Source: G963665185 sp049723905
GTDB lineage: Bacteria; Desulfobacterota; Desulfovibrionia; Desulfovibrionales; Desulfovibrionaceae
NCBI RefSeq assembly: GCF_049723905.1
Contig: NZ_JBJKFD010000001.1
Span: forward strand, 2,356,001-2,420,000
Length of the DNA stretch: 64,000 nt
Direction of reading: 5' to 3'
Shown here: piece after piece, positions 1 to 8,530 of the stretch
Layout of the letters: every line of letters starts with the position of its first letter
How positions within the stretch are numbered: position 1 is the first letter of the stretch
Position numbers and translations under genes: made by a program
The notes under the pieces: generated by a model
Seen by the model: only the letters and a program-made list of their open reading frames with translations
What the model was told of the DNA's origin: nothing
Databases searched by the model: none

Positions 1-211
1 CCGGGAAGAAGAGCCATTCCACCTTGCCATTGATGCGGTGCTCACTGAAGCGCACCAGCTTGTAGGTAAAGGGATTGAGATCCGGCGGGTTCTGATGGGA
101 ACCGCGCTGCCGGGTCTTTGTCGCGGGCAGGTCGTGCCATTCCTTGCAGGCAACCTGGCAACCGCGGCAAGCCGTACATCTCGATGTATCGACAAAGAAT
201 GCTTTCGGCAT
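1..211 (-). CDS. fdhB: Formate dehydrogenase iron-sulfur (beta) subunit, N-terminal part
   Basis: Only the first 70 codons lie in the window; the gene runs off the left edge. The product begins MPKAFFVDTSRCTACRGC. Cys12, Cys15, Cys18 and Cys22 form the C-x2-C-x2-C-x3-C motif of the first ferredoxin-like [4Fe-4S] cluster. The following EWHDLPATKT stretch is typical of formate dehydrogenase beta subunits, which pass electrons from the molybdopterin/tungsten subunit to periplasmic cytochromes. An AAGGAG ribosome-binding site lies at 219-224, 7 nt before the ATG. It starts 28 bp after the fdhA stop on the same strand, so the two are one operon. Identity is secure; the rest of the protein cannot be seen. 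Confidence 0.9.
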   Translation of the reverse strand, partial: MPKAFFVDTSRCTACRGCQVACKEWHDLPATKTRQRGSHQNPPDLNPFTYKLVRFSEHRINGKVEWLFFP

Positions 212-239
212 TGTTCTACTCCTTACGGAAAATCCGCGG

Positions 240-3200
240 TTATTCTATTTCCGTGAGCCGGGTGGCCTTGTGTACGTTCACAAGGCAGGCCTTGTACTCC
301 GGAATAGTCGTGTTCGGGTCGCCTACAGCCGGCGTAAGCCGGTTGGTGCAGTCGCCCGCGCCGCGGGTCGTCCAGCCGAAGCAGAACGGCATGCCGATCT
401 CATGCACGGTTTCGCCCTTGATCTTGAACGGCGTCATGCGCACCGTGACCATGGCAATGGCCTCGACGCGTCCACGCATGCTTTCCACCACCACGGCATC
501 ACCATTGGCAATGCCCTTTTCCTTGGCCAGTTCCGGACTCATCTCCACATAGAGCTGAGGTTCGGCTTCCAGCAGGTGCGGTGTATTTCGTGTGTCGCCG
601 CCGCCGCACCAATGTTCGGTGAGGCAATACGTGGTAAGGACGATGGGGAAACGCTTGTCCGCAGGCTCGGCCAACTTGTCCAGATCGCTGAATACCCGCT
701 TGTAGCACGGGCTGCTCAACTGCCTGGAGAAGGGATGCCGCTTGATGGGCGTTTCCACGGGTTCGTAGTGTTCCGGGAAAGGACCGTCGGGACGGCCAGG
801 GCCGAACAGATGGCCGTGGCCTTCCTGCTGCATGATGAACGGGTAGCGCCCCTTGCCCGTGGCATTGGGCGGCCAGCCGCCGTCGGGCACGTCGCCCACC
901 CATTTGGTACCGTTCCAGGCGATGACCGCCTTTTGCGGAGCATAGGGCTTGCCGTTGAGATCAACCGAGGCACGGTTGTACAGAATGCGTCTGTTAACCG
1001 GCCAGCACCACGAGAAGTTCGGGTACAGGTTGATCTTGGCCTGCATGGGAGTCTGGGACAGGTCGCGCTTCTTGGCCTTGCAGCCGCCTTCCTCGGTATA
1101 GCCGCCACAGTACAGCCAGTTCAGGCTGACCGTGGAACCGTCGTCGGCCAGGGAGCCGAAGGACGGAACCTGCTGCCCCTTCTTGTAGGTCTTGCCCTTG
1201 ATCGTGACGTCCTTGGTAAAGAAGCCGTTGATCTTTTTGGCAACGGAATCCGGCTCGTAGTATTCGGGCCAGTCCAGACTCAGGAGCGGCTCGGGGAAGG
1301 TGCCGTTTTCCTTGGTGTAGAGCCTGCGCACGTGGTTGATGATGTCCACGTACATAGCGCCCATGCTGCGGCTTTCGCCCATGGGTTCGCAGGCCTTGTA
1401 GTGCCACAGCTGCCAGCGGCCGCTGTTGGTGATGCTGCCTTCTTTTTCCGCGCGTTGGGCCGAAGGCAGCAGGAAGACCTCGGTCTTCATCTGCGTGGGA
1501 TCCACGCCGGGGCGGTGCCAGTTTTCCGATGTTTCGGTGTGGTGGATTTCGCCCACCACCAGCCAGTCCAGATTATCGAGCGCCTTTCTGGCCTTGTTGC
1601 CGTTGGGCACGCTCTGGGCCGGGTTGGTGCCGAAGGTGAAACCGCCGTGCACCTCGCCGCGGTACATGCGGTCGAACAGGAAGATGTAGGAGTAGTCTTC
1701 TCCGTCGTCCGCCTTGGGCAGGAGGTTGTAACCGAAGCCGTTGTCCGCCGTGGCCTTGTCGCCGCGCCAGCCCTTGAGCAGGCTTGCGAAGTACTTGGGC
1801 TTGTTCTGCCACCAGTTGGCGCTTTGCGGATCGTGGCTTACCGGCGTGGTCGCCTTCACATAATCCTCGTAGCTCTGCCAGCTCGCCTTGGGCATGGGCA
1901 GGTAGCCGGGGAGGATGTGCCACAGGATGCAGTGGTCCGTGGACCCCTGCACGTTGGGCTCGCCGCGCAGGGCGTTGATGCCGCCGCCTGCCACACCTAT
2001 GTTGCCCAGCAGCAGCTGAACAATGGCACTGGAACGGATGTTCTGCACACCCACGGTATGCTGGGTCCAGCCCAGGGCATACATGACCGTGCCGGACTTG
2101 TCGGGCTTGCCGGTAGCGGCAAACGCCTTCCAGACCTTCAGCAGGTTGTCCTTGGAAACGCCCGTGGTTTCGGACACCTTGGACAAGCTGTAGCGGGAGT
2201 AGTGCTTCTTGAGCAGCTGGAGTACGCAACGGGAGTGCTTGAACGATTCATCACGCTTGGGCACGCCGTTTTCGTCCAGTTCAAAGGCCCACTTTTTCTT
2301 ATCGTAGGACCGGGTCTTTTCGTCGTATCCGGCGAAGAGGCCATTGCTGAACTTGAAGTCCTTGCCCACAATAAAGGCCGAGTTGGTGTATTTGGCGACG
2401 TATTCCTTGAAGTACAGATCGTTTTCAAGGATGTAGTTGATCATGCCGCCGAGGAAGGCGATATCCGTACCCGAACGAAGGGGCACATGAAAATCGCTTC
2501 GGGCCGAGGTACGCGAGAACTTGGGGTCCACGTGCATGACGGTGGCGCCCTTGTCCTTGGCTCTCAGAACCCATTTGAAGGAGATGGGATGGTGCTCGGC
2601 AGCGTTACTGCCCATTATGAGGATGCAATCGGCATTCTCGATGTCGCACCAGTGGTTGGTCATCGCGCCGCGTCCGAACGACTCTGCCAGAGCCGCAACT
2701 GTAGCGCTGTGTCAGATACGTGCCTGGTGATCGAAATGCACCAAGCCGAGACCGCGCACGCCCTGGTGGACAAGCGCGCATTCTTCGTTATCCATCTGGG
2801 AGGTGCCCAGATGAAAGATGGATTCCACGCGGTTGACTTCCTGCCCCTTGGCGTTGAAGCGCTTGAAATCCTCGTCACGCGTGTCTTTGACGCGCCGGGC
2901 GATGCGGTCCAGCACCCAGTCCCAGCTCTTTTCTTCCCATTTCGTGCTGTAGGGCGCACGATACAGGGGCTTGTCGACACGGTGATGGCTGTTGTGCATG
3001 GACAACATTGCCGCACCCTTGGCGCAAAGCGCGCCTTCGCTCACCGGATAGTCGGGGTCGCCTTCGGTGCTCACGATTTTGCCGTTCTTTACGTGAGCAA
3101 TGAAGTGACAGCTGACCGCACAGAAAGGACAAATGGAAATGACTTCCTTGGCCCCTTCGATTTTCAGCCCGGCAGCGTATGCCGTGGCCGGAGTCAGGTC

Positions 3201-3278
3201 GAGCCCCAACTGGCCCAGGGTGAGGCCCGCCGTCCCAATGCCGGCAAGCTTCATAAACCCGCGCCGTGATACGTTCAT
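240..3278 (-). CDS. fdhA: Formate dehydrogenase catalytic (alpha) subunit, selenoprotein
   Basis: Molybdopterin/tungsten enzyme of 1012 residues that oxidises formate to CO2 in the periplasm. The N-terminus has a twin-arginine signal (SRRGFMK, residues 4-10). Cys50, Cys53, Cys57 and a later Cys in ALCAKG bind a [4Fe-4S] cluster. An in-frame TGA at 2712-2714 (residue 189) lies in the context HQARI-stop-HSATVAAL, exactly where family members carry selenocysteine. The reading frame is otherwise open on both sides, so this is Sec insertion and not a frameshift or two genes. The start is fixed by a strong AGGAGG 5 nt upstream. fdhB follows after 28 bp. Identity and the Sec reading are near certain; metal choice (Mo or W) cannot be told. 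Confidence 0.95.
2680..2714 (-). promoter_or_regulatory. Sec codon and candidate bacterial SECIS hairpin in fdhA
   Basis: On the minus strand the TGA codon (2714-2712) is followed, about 18 nt later, by a hairpin at 2694-2680. A 6-bp stem (GGCTCT with AGAGTC, one G-U pair) encloses a GGC loop. Position and size suit the upper stem of a bacterial SECIS element bound by SelB. The pairing is read directly; the function is inferred from its place. Confidence 0.7.
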
Positions 3279-3492
3279 GGCAGCCTCCTACGTCGTTTGC
3301 GGGCCAGCGGCTGAAGGCCGCACGACCCGAATATTATATCTATGATGACATAAGACGCGTAGGGTACAAAAAAGTCAACTCGCCAAAAGTTGCTTAATAA
3401 AACACATATACATTTTTCCGACGTTTCCGCCGCCCATACCACCTCCGGTTTGCATCTCTGCCGCTTCACAATCAAAGAAACTGCTCCTTTTT

Positions 3493-3524
3493 CGGATGTT
3501 CTTTGACCCTGCCCGGATAGTCTT
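3493..3524 (+). promoter_or_regulatory. Tandem 21-bp-spaced repeat, putative AraC-family operator (copy 1)
   Basis: CGGATGTTCT (3493-3502) and CGGATAGTCT (3514-3523) repeat with a 21-bp period, two helical turns, as expected for direct half-sites of an AraC-family protein. The whole 32-bp block matches 24 of 32 positions at 8429-8460, upstream of the second receptor gene. The repeat is observed; binding by the neighbouring AraC regulators is inferred. Confidence 0.55.
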
Positions 3525-3552
3525 ATCTCCATTTGCCCACTAGTAATTGATT

Positions 3553-3569
3553 CCGAAGATCATTTTCAA
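3553..3569 (+). promoter_or_regulatory. Fur-like box upstream of the uptake operon
   Basis: CCGAAGATCATTTTCAA agrees with the TTGAAAATNATTTTCAA-type Fur consensus at 14 of 17 positions, and the right half-site is perfect. It lies about 70 bp before the first uptake gene, so iron repression of the operon is likely. Confidence 0.6.
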
Positions 3570-3640
3570 TGACTCATTGGATTCAGGCTCGTCGGCATGC
3601 GCCGCCAGCCGCGTTCAAGACTTTTCAAGGGACAATGCAC

Positions 3641-3946
3641 ATGAAAAAAACCTTCGCCTCCATGGTCCTGGTCGCCCTGCTTTGGGCCACGCCAGCCCTG
3701 GCTCACTCCCTGTTCATGACCATCAGCGACAACTCCGACGGAACCATTACCGTGGAAGGCATGTATTCCACGGGCGCAACCGCAGCCTTTACCGAAGTAC
3801 GGCTGGAGGACGCCCAGGGCAACGTGCTTTTCAAGGGAAAAACCGACGAATTCGGTGAATTGATCGTGAACAAGCAACCCAAGCCCTACACGGTCATCCT
3901 CGACGCCGGCCCCGGACACGTGGCCAGCGAGAAAGGCCCCCAATAA
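3641..3946 (+). CDS. Small secreted protein of a metal-uptake operon
   Basis: A 101-residue protein with a signal peptide (MKKTFASMVLVALLWATPALA, cut before HSLFM). The mature part is about 80 residues of beta-rich sequence (DNSDGTITVEGMYSTG, EVRLEDAQGNVLFKG, KTDEFGELIV). This resembles the transthyretin-like or carboxypeptidase-regulatory fold seen in short DUF4198-related periplasmic proteins. An upstream in-frame ATG exists at 3569 but would put a charged stretch before the signal peptide, so 3641 is chosen. It is followed after 32 bp by a DUF4198-type protein and then a TonB-dependent receptor, so a role in periplasmic metal or metallophore handling is likely. Its biochemical activity is unknown. 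Confidence 0.7.
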   Translation: MKKTFASMVLVALLWATPALAHSLFMTISDNSDGTITVEGMYSTGATAAFTEVRLEDAQGNVLFKGKTDEFGELIVNKQPKPYTVILDAGPGHVASEKGPQ

Positions 3947-3978
3947 CCACCAACCCTCTGTTGTTCAGGAGCAAAACA

Positions 3979-4866
3979 ATGCGAAAAATACTCTTTGCCC
4001 TGGCCCTCGCCGTATCGCTTTTGACTGCCGGTACGGCCTCGGCCCACATGTTCTGGATCAATCTGGTTGAAGCCACCAACCATCCTCCGGGACACGTAAT
4101 GGCGGGCCTCAGCTTTGGCCACGCCCTGCCCATGGACGACTTTCTCGTCGGCAAGGACGGCTCCATCCACATTGCGCAATATGATGTGGTAACCCCGGAG
4201 CAAAAAAAACTTCCTCTGGGGCTGCCTGACGAAACCTACCGGCCCGCAGAAAAGAAAGACGGATTGGAAGTAAGCCGGGGCGACCTGGCCCTGCGCAAAA
4301 TAGAAATGACCAAGGACTCCGCTCCGGGTACCTACCAGGTGGAAGCCACGTCCAAGCCTTTCTTCTTTACCGTGTACCTCGACGAGAAAGGCAAGCAGCG
4401 CATGGCCCCCAAACCCATCGACGCAATCAAGGGCGTAAGCAAAGTCATCTCGTCCTTCAAGTACGTGTCCTACGCCAAAAGCTTCTTTTCCATGGACAAA
4501 TGGACCAAGCCGCAGCCTCTGGGGCACGACCTGGAAATCATCCCCCTGGACAACCTCTCGGATGTCCACGTGGGCGACCTGATACGCTTCCAGGTGACCT
4601 ACATGGGCAAGCCCGTAAACGTCACCCCCAACGCCATCCGCAGCATGAGCTGCACCAGCAATACCTTTGGCGGACCGGACAAATTCTATCTGGGAACGTA
4701 CATTTATAACGGCATAGCCCAGTTCCGCATGCCCACGCCGGGGCAGTGGGTAGCCAACGTGCTCTATTCCCAAGATGTAGAAAAAGATCCCACGCTGTCC
4801 GACCTCAAGGGCAAATGCCATACTGTCTACACAGGCAGCACCATAGGATTCAACGTCAAACCATAG
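3979..4866 (+). CDS. DUF4198-like periplasmic protein, metal uptake associated
   Basis: A 295-residue exported protein with a signal peptide ending ASAHM (about residues 1-23). The mature N-terminus AHMFWINLVEA and the spacing of the beta segments resemble the DUF4198 family, periplasmic proteins often encoded beside nickel, cobalt or iron-siderophore TonB receptors. Two Cys residues lie in the C-terminal half (SMSCTS and KGKCHTV). The start is the ATG at 3979, after CAGGAG at 3966-3971. It is sandwiched between a smaller secreted protein and the receptor gene on the same strand, so all three are probably one iron-regulated unit. The family assignment is moderately secure; the ligand is not known. 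Confidence 0.75.
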   Translation: MRKILFALALAVSLLTAGTASAHMFWINLVEATNHPPGHVMAGLSFGHALPMDDFLVGKDGSIHIAQYDVVTPEQKKLPLGLPDETYRPAEKKDGLEVSRGDLALRKIEMTKDSAPGTYQVEATSKPFFFTVYLDEKGKQRMAPKPIDAIKGVSKVISSFKYVSYAKSFFSMDKWTKPQPLGHDLEIIPLDNLSDVHVGDLIRFQVTYMGKPVNVTPNAIRSMSCTSNTFGGPDKFYLGTYIYNGIAQFRMPTPGQWVANVLYSQDVEKDPTLSDLKGKCHTVYTGSTIGFNVKP

Positions 4867-4888
4867 AACAACCTCGCCTTATCCCAGC

Positions 4889-4911
4889 GGGACCGGCGAA
4901 ATGCCGGTCCC
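4889..4911 (+). other. Hairpin before the first TonB-receptor gene
   Basis: GGGACCGGC and GCCGGTCCC form a perfect 9-bp stem around a 5-nt loop in the 111-bp gap before the receptor gene. No T-tract follows, so it is more likely an mRNA-processing or stability element, or a weak attenuator, than a full terminator. Confidence 0.4.
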
Positions 4912-4977
4912 GAAAACCAAGCTCGACCATTCAAGCCCGGCCATTCAAGGCCAACCATAATCCTTAAGGAGTATTCA

Positions 4978-7050
4978 ATGAAAGCCCGCAGCGCTCTGGC
5001 GGGACTGGCGCTACTGCTCGTGCTTGCGACGCCAGGTCCGTCCTTTTCCCATGACCATGCAGTCAATTCCACCGACCAGACCTACACTCTGGAGACCATC
5101 ACCGTAAGCGCCGACAAACGCACGGAAAACATCCAGGACGTCCCGGCCAGCATTTCGACTATGAACAGCGAACAGATGGAAACCTACGGCATCGACTCGT
5201 CCAAGGACATTTTCACCCGCACTCCCAACATACATGTGGTGCAACTCGGTCCCAAAGCCACCTCCACAAGCTTCGCCAGCATGAGGGGAATTTCCAGCTA
5301 CATGACCGGAAACCCGGCCATCGGATTTTATGTGGACGACGTCTACTATCCAGGGTTCGAGATCAACCTCTTCGACATCGAACGCTACGAGGTGTTGCGC
5401 GGTCCGCAGGGCACCCTGTACGGACGCAACACGGAAGCGGGCGTGGTCAACATCATTACGAAAAAGGCGACCAACCAGTGGACTTCCAAGATGAGCGCGG
5501 GGCTGGCCAACTACAATACGCAGAATGTGGAAGGATATGTCAGCGGGCCCCTGGTGGAGGACAAGCTTTTTGTACGCGGTGCAGCCAGCTACAAGAGCAC
5601 CAACGGGTTCTTTACCAACGAATTCGACGGCGACCACGCCGTAAACGAACAGCGCGAGGCCGACGGCCGTTTCGACCTGCGCTGGCTTCCCACAGACAAG
5701 CTGGACCTGCGACTGACCACGGACATCCAGAGCTACCACGGCAACTATGCCGAATTCGCCCCGCTTGACGATATCAAGGACAATCCGCACAAGGTGGATG
5801 TGGACTGGCCGGGCAAAGCCGCAAAGGACGCACTGGGCACGGCACTGCGCGCCGAATACAAGATGCAGGGGCTGAAGCTCCTGTCCATCACCGCCCTGCG
5901 CAACGAACAGACCAGCGCCGACAACGACCTGGACTTTACCCCCATGGACCTCATGCGCCTGTACGTGGACAAGGAGGACACCCTGTTCAGCCAGGAGCTG
6001 CGGCTGCTCTCCGACAACGGCAACTCCCCTCTGGAATGGCTGGCCGGGGCCTATCTCTTTCACCAGGAAACCGACACCAAATACACATCCCATTTCGGGC
6101 AGCTCTCCGGAATGGCCGGAGACTTTCACCAGGACAGTCTGACCAAAACACTTGGCACCGCCCTGTTCGCCCAAGGAAGCTATCTCTTTTTCGACCGTCT
6201 GAAATTTACTGCCGGTTTGCGCTACGACAGGGAGGCCAAGGACTTCGACTACCAGTGGTCCGGCAGCGGCCCCTATGGCAGCGCATTCTTCAACCGCTCC
6301 GGTTCCTCGGACAAGACCTACGACGCCTGGCTGCCAAAGGCTTCCCTCAGCTACACCCTTACCGAGAACATCATGCCCTACCTCAGCGTGGCCCGCGGGT
6401 TTAAAAGCGGCGGCTTCAACATCAAGGCCGACGCTGGCAAGGCGTACGACTCGGAATTCACCTGGAGCTATGAGGCGGGCATCAAAACCGAATGGCTGGA
6501 CAACAGACTCCAGGTCAACCTGGCCGCCTTTTATATCGACTGGACCGATTTGCAGGTGGAGCAGCCCAATTACCCGGACTTCACCATCGACAATGCTGGA
6601 TCGGCCAAAAGCCAGGGATTTGAAGCGGAAATCAGGGCCTACCCCATTGCCGGACTGGAAATACTCGGCGGCTTTGGTCTGACACAGGCCGAATATACTG
6701 AATACGAGCGCGGCGACCTGGACATGGCAGGGAAGAAAATAGCCGGTGTTCCGGAGCTTTCCGGCCAGCTCGGTGCCACCTACCGTTTTGCCAACGGCCT
6801 CTTCATCAATGCCGACTACGTTTACACCGGATCGTCCTACTTCGACTCCCTCAACACCCGCAAGCAGGGCGGATACCAGACCGTCAACGCCAAGGTCGGC
6901 TACGAAGACGAAACCTACGAATTATGTCTGTGGGCGAAAAACCTAACCAACACCATTTATGCCACGCGCGCCTTCGCCATGAGCGACACCTGGTACGGAC
7001 GCGCCGGAGATCCCCTTACCTTCGGCCTGACCGGCGGCATCCGGTTCTGA
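4978..7050 (+). CDS. TonB-dependent outer-membrane receptor 1 (metallophore type)
   Basis: A 690-residue outer-membrane receptor. A signal peptide (about 1-24) is followed by a TonB-box-like segment (ETITVSA) and a plug domain (about 45-165) with the hallmark VLRGPQGTLYGRNTEAG. The rest is a 22-strand barrel with motifs such as RGFKSGGFN and a terminal Phe (GIRF). The plug resembles FyuA/pesticin-type siderophore receptors, so Fe-siderophore uptake powered by TonB is the likely job. AAGGAG lies at 4967-4972, before the ATG. It is followed by an AraC/PchR-like regulator. It is about 50% similar by eye to the receptor at 8531, a tandem paralogue. Substrate cannot be read from sequence. Confidence 0.9.
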   Translation: MKARSALAGLALLLVLATPGPSFSHDHAVNSTDQTYTLETITVSADKRTENIQDVPASISTMNSEQMETYGIDSSKDIFTRTPNIHVVQLGPKATSTSFASMRGISSYMTGNPAIGFYVDDVYYPGFEINLFDIERYEVLRGPQGTLYGRNTEAGVVNIITKKATNQWTSKMSAGLANYNTQNVEGYVSGPLVEDKLFVRGAASYKSTNGFFTNEFDGDHAVNEQREADGRFDLRWLPTDKLDLRLTTDIQSYHGNYAEFAPLDDIKDNPHKVDVDWPGKAAKDALGTALRAEYKMQGLKLLSITALRNEQTSADNDLDFTPMDLMRLYVDKEDTLFSQELRLLSDNGNSPLEWLAGAYLFHQETDTKYTSHFGQLSGMAGDFHQDSLTKTLGTALFAQGSYLFFDRLKFTAGLRYDREAKDFDYQWSGSGPYGSAFFNRSGSSDKTYDAWLPKASLSYTLTENIMPYLSVARGFKSGGFNIKADAGKAYDSEFTWSYEAGIKTEWLDNRLQVNLAAFYIDWTDLQVEQPNYPDFTIDNAGSAKSQGFEAEIRAYPIAGLEILGGFGLTQAEYTEYERGDLDMAGKKIAGVPELSGQLGATYRFANGLFINADYVYTGSSYFDSLNTRKQGGYQTVNAKVGYEDETYELCLWAKNLTNTIYATRAFAMSDTWYGRAGDPLTFGLTGGIRF

Positions 7051-7063
7051 CCCGTGCTCTTTC

Positions 7064-7100
7064 GCGGCGGCGTGCCGGAATTTCCGGCCGCCGCCGCTTT
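7064..7100 (+). terminator. Rho-independent terminator after receptor 1
   Basis: GCGGCGGC at 7064 and GCCGCCGC near 7090-7097 are the arms of a long G+C-rich hairpin that also pairs CCGGAA with TTCCGG. It is followed by CTTT and lies 14 bp after the receptor stop codon. Confidence 0.75.
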
Positions 7101-7174
7101 CCATTCACAGAGTACACACCATTTTCCCAAATAAGGCACACAGATAAAGCACACGATGGCGGCAGGGAGACAAC

Positions 7175-8290
7175 ATGGAGAGGGAAATGTTGGTGGGACG
7201 ATTATTTTTCGATCCTATGCTTGATATTGAATCTCATATTCAATATGACTCATTTATGGAACAACAGCACTCTTTCATATCCGACTGCGCCGTAAAGAAA
7301 CAAACCCAACAAAATCCGTACGAAACCCTTGCGCCCAGTGTTACGCCGAATTTTGCAATGTCTCTGACCGGCCTTGGAAAACCGCCTCAGTTTCCCCAGC
7401 TCCAATCGTCCGAGCTTTTGCCCGGTGTCGTTCTGCACAGCCTTTGCCACTGCCAGGAAGACATCCGCGAATACGCCTTCAACGTGAAGAACTCCCCTCT
7501 TTCCATCTCGTTCTGCTCCAAAGGCAGGGCCGCCATCAGCATTGCCGCAAAGCCCCGGCCCAAACACATCATGCATTCCCCGTCCACCTGCACCATATCC
7601 TACCTGCCGGAAGGCAAGGGACACTGGCTCCCGCTGACCCACGAATGCAACTTCTGCACAGTGCAGTTTGCCGAAGGAACATTTCAGGAGCTTTGGACGT
7701 CGCTGGGGGATTCCTTGTGCCCGGAACTGCGCCCCCTGTCGCAACAAAAAGCCCCGAAACCCTTTTTCCTGGCCCGTTATGCCAGCCCTGCCGTACGGAT
7801 GGCCTTTCACGGCCTTACCCATTGTCCGCCGGTGCCGGGGAGTGCCAGGGAAATGTACCTGGGCTGCAAACTCGTGGAACTGCTCATGCTTCTTGCCCCG
7901 CAGGGCCCAGCCCGGAAACAGGACGAGCGTGTGATTTCACTTTCCAAGGAAGACGTCCTGCGCATCCATCAGGCCCGCGACATTCTGGAAACAAAGATTG
8001 AAGAGCCGCCGACCCTGCCCCAGCTGGCGCGCCTTTCCGGTCTCAGCGAATTCAAGCTGAAGCGGGGCTTCCGCCAGGTCTTCGCCACCACACCCTACAA
8101 CCATCTGAGGACCACGCGGCTGAACAAGGCCCGGGAGTATATTGAAAACGGCGAGATGAACGTGTGCGAAGCCTGCATGGCCGTGGGCTATTCCAACCTG
8201 GGGAACTTCATAGACCTGTTCAAGAAACACTTCGGCACCACGCCCGGCGTGTTGCGAAAATCCGCGCATCTCTCCCACATGAATCCCTAG
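7175..8290 (+). CDS. AraC-family (PchR-like) transcriptional regulator 1
   Basis: Up to 371 residues. The N-terminal part (about 60-240) matches PchR/YqhC-like ligand-sensing regulators of siderophore uptake, and the C-terminal ~110 residues are a double helix-turn-helix AraC domain (LARLSGLSEFKLKRGFRQVF and ACMAVGYSNLGNFIDLFKKHFG). It probably activates the adjacent TonB receptor when the cognate metallophore enters. The ATG at 7175 follows GGGAGA; an in-frame ATG at 7256 would remove 27 residues absent from the paralogue at 10850 and would place the palindrome at 7224-7246 upstream of the gene. The last ~220 bp are about 94% identical in DNA to the paralogue, far more than the rest. Start choice is uncertain. 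Confidence 0.85.
   Translation: MEREMLVGRLFFDPMLDIESHIQYDSFMEQQHSFISDCAVKKQTQQNPYETLAPSVTPNFAMSLTGLGKPPQFPQLQSSELLPGVVLHSLCHCQEDIREYAFNVKNSPLSISFCSKGRAAISIAAKPRPKHIMHSPSTCTISYLPEGKGHWLPLTHECNFCTVQFAEGTFQELWTSLGDSLCPELRPLSQQKAPKPFFLARYASPAVRMAFHGLTHCPPVPGSAREMYLGCKLVELLMLLAPQGPARKQDERVISLSKEDVLRIHQARDILETKIEEPPTLPQLARLSGLSEFKLKRGFRQVFATTPYNHLRTTRLNKAREYIENGEMNVCEACMAVGYSNLGNFIDLFKKHFGTTPGVLRKSAHLSHMNP
7224..7246 (+). promoter_or_regulatory. Perfect 9-bp palindrome, possible Fur or autoregulatory site
   Basis: ATATTGAAT and ATTCAATAT flank a 5-nt spacer. The core TTGAATCTCATATTCAA has the spacing of a Fur box. It lies inside the gene if translation starts at 7175, but just upstream if it starts at 7256. 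Confidence 0.4.
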
Positions 8291-8428
8291 ATTATCATCG
8301 CCCAGGGAGAGTGCGTCCCACAAACAAGTGCGCACTTTCATGGAGCCAGCCGCTTGCGCCGCATGCAACGTCTGCATGCCCCACCTTTGCCCCTGCTCCC
8401 CCCAGCTGATCGTAAAAAAATCCCGATT

Positions 8429-8460
8429 CGGACCATCTTGTTCCCTGACCGGATAGTCCT
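8429..8460 (+). promoter_or_regulatory. Tandem 21-bp-spaced repeat, putative AraC-family operator (copy 2)
   Basis: CGGACCATCT (8429-8438) and CGGATAGTCC (8450-8459) repeat with a 21-bp period. The block matches 24 of 32 positions of 3493-3524, including CCGGATAGTC. It is 71 bp before the start of receptor 2. No Fur-like box is seen in this shorter promoter region. Confidence 0.55.
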
Positions 8461-8530
8461 GGCCCAAACGAACGGCTAACCACCCCATTGTACACAAGAA
8501 ATAGTTGCAACAACATGGGGAGCGAACAAG

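Larger units (their letters stand above)
3279..3640. promoter_or_regulatory. Divergent regulatory region between fdhA and the metal-uptake genes
   Basis: This 362-bp intergenic stretch separates fdhA (minus) from the plus-strand uptake genes. It holds the fdhA ribosome-binding site near 3284-3292, a tandem repeat shared with the second receptor promoter (3493-3524) and a Fur-like box (3553-3569). A short minus-strand open frame across 3275-3532 has no ribosome-binding site or recognisable product and is not called. Confidence 0.6.

Noticed and set aside
2660..2714. Frameshift or two separate genes in fdhA
   Set aside because: Same frame continues after the TGA and the context is the conserved Sec site, so the codon is read as selenocysteine.
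144..3269. Long open frame on the plus strand opposite fdhA (over 1000 codons)
   Set aside because: It is the antisense of the formate dehydrogenase gene in a high-G+C region, has no ribosome-binding site and no recognisable domain.
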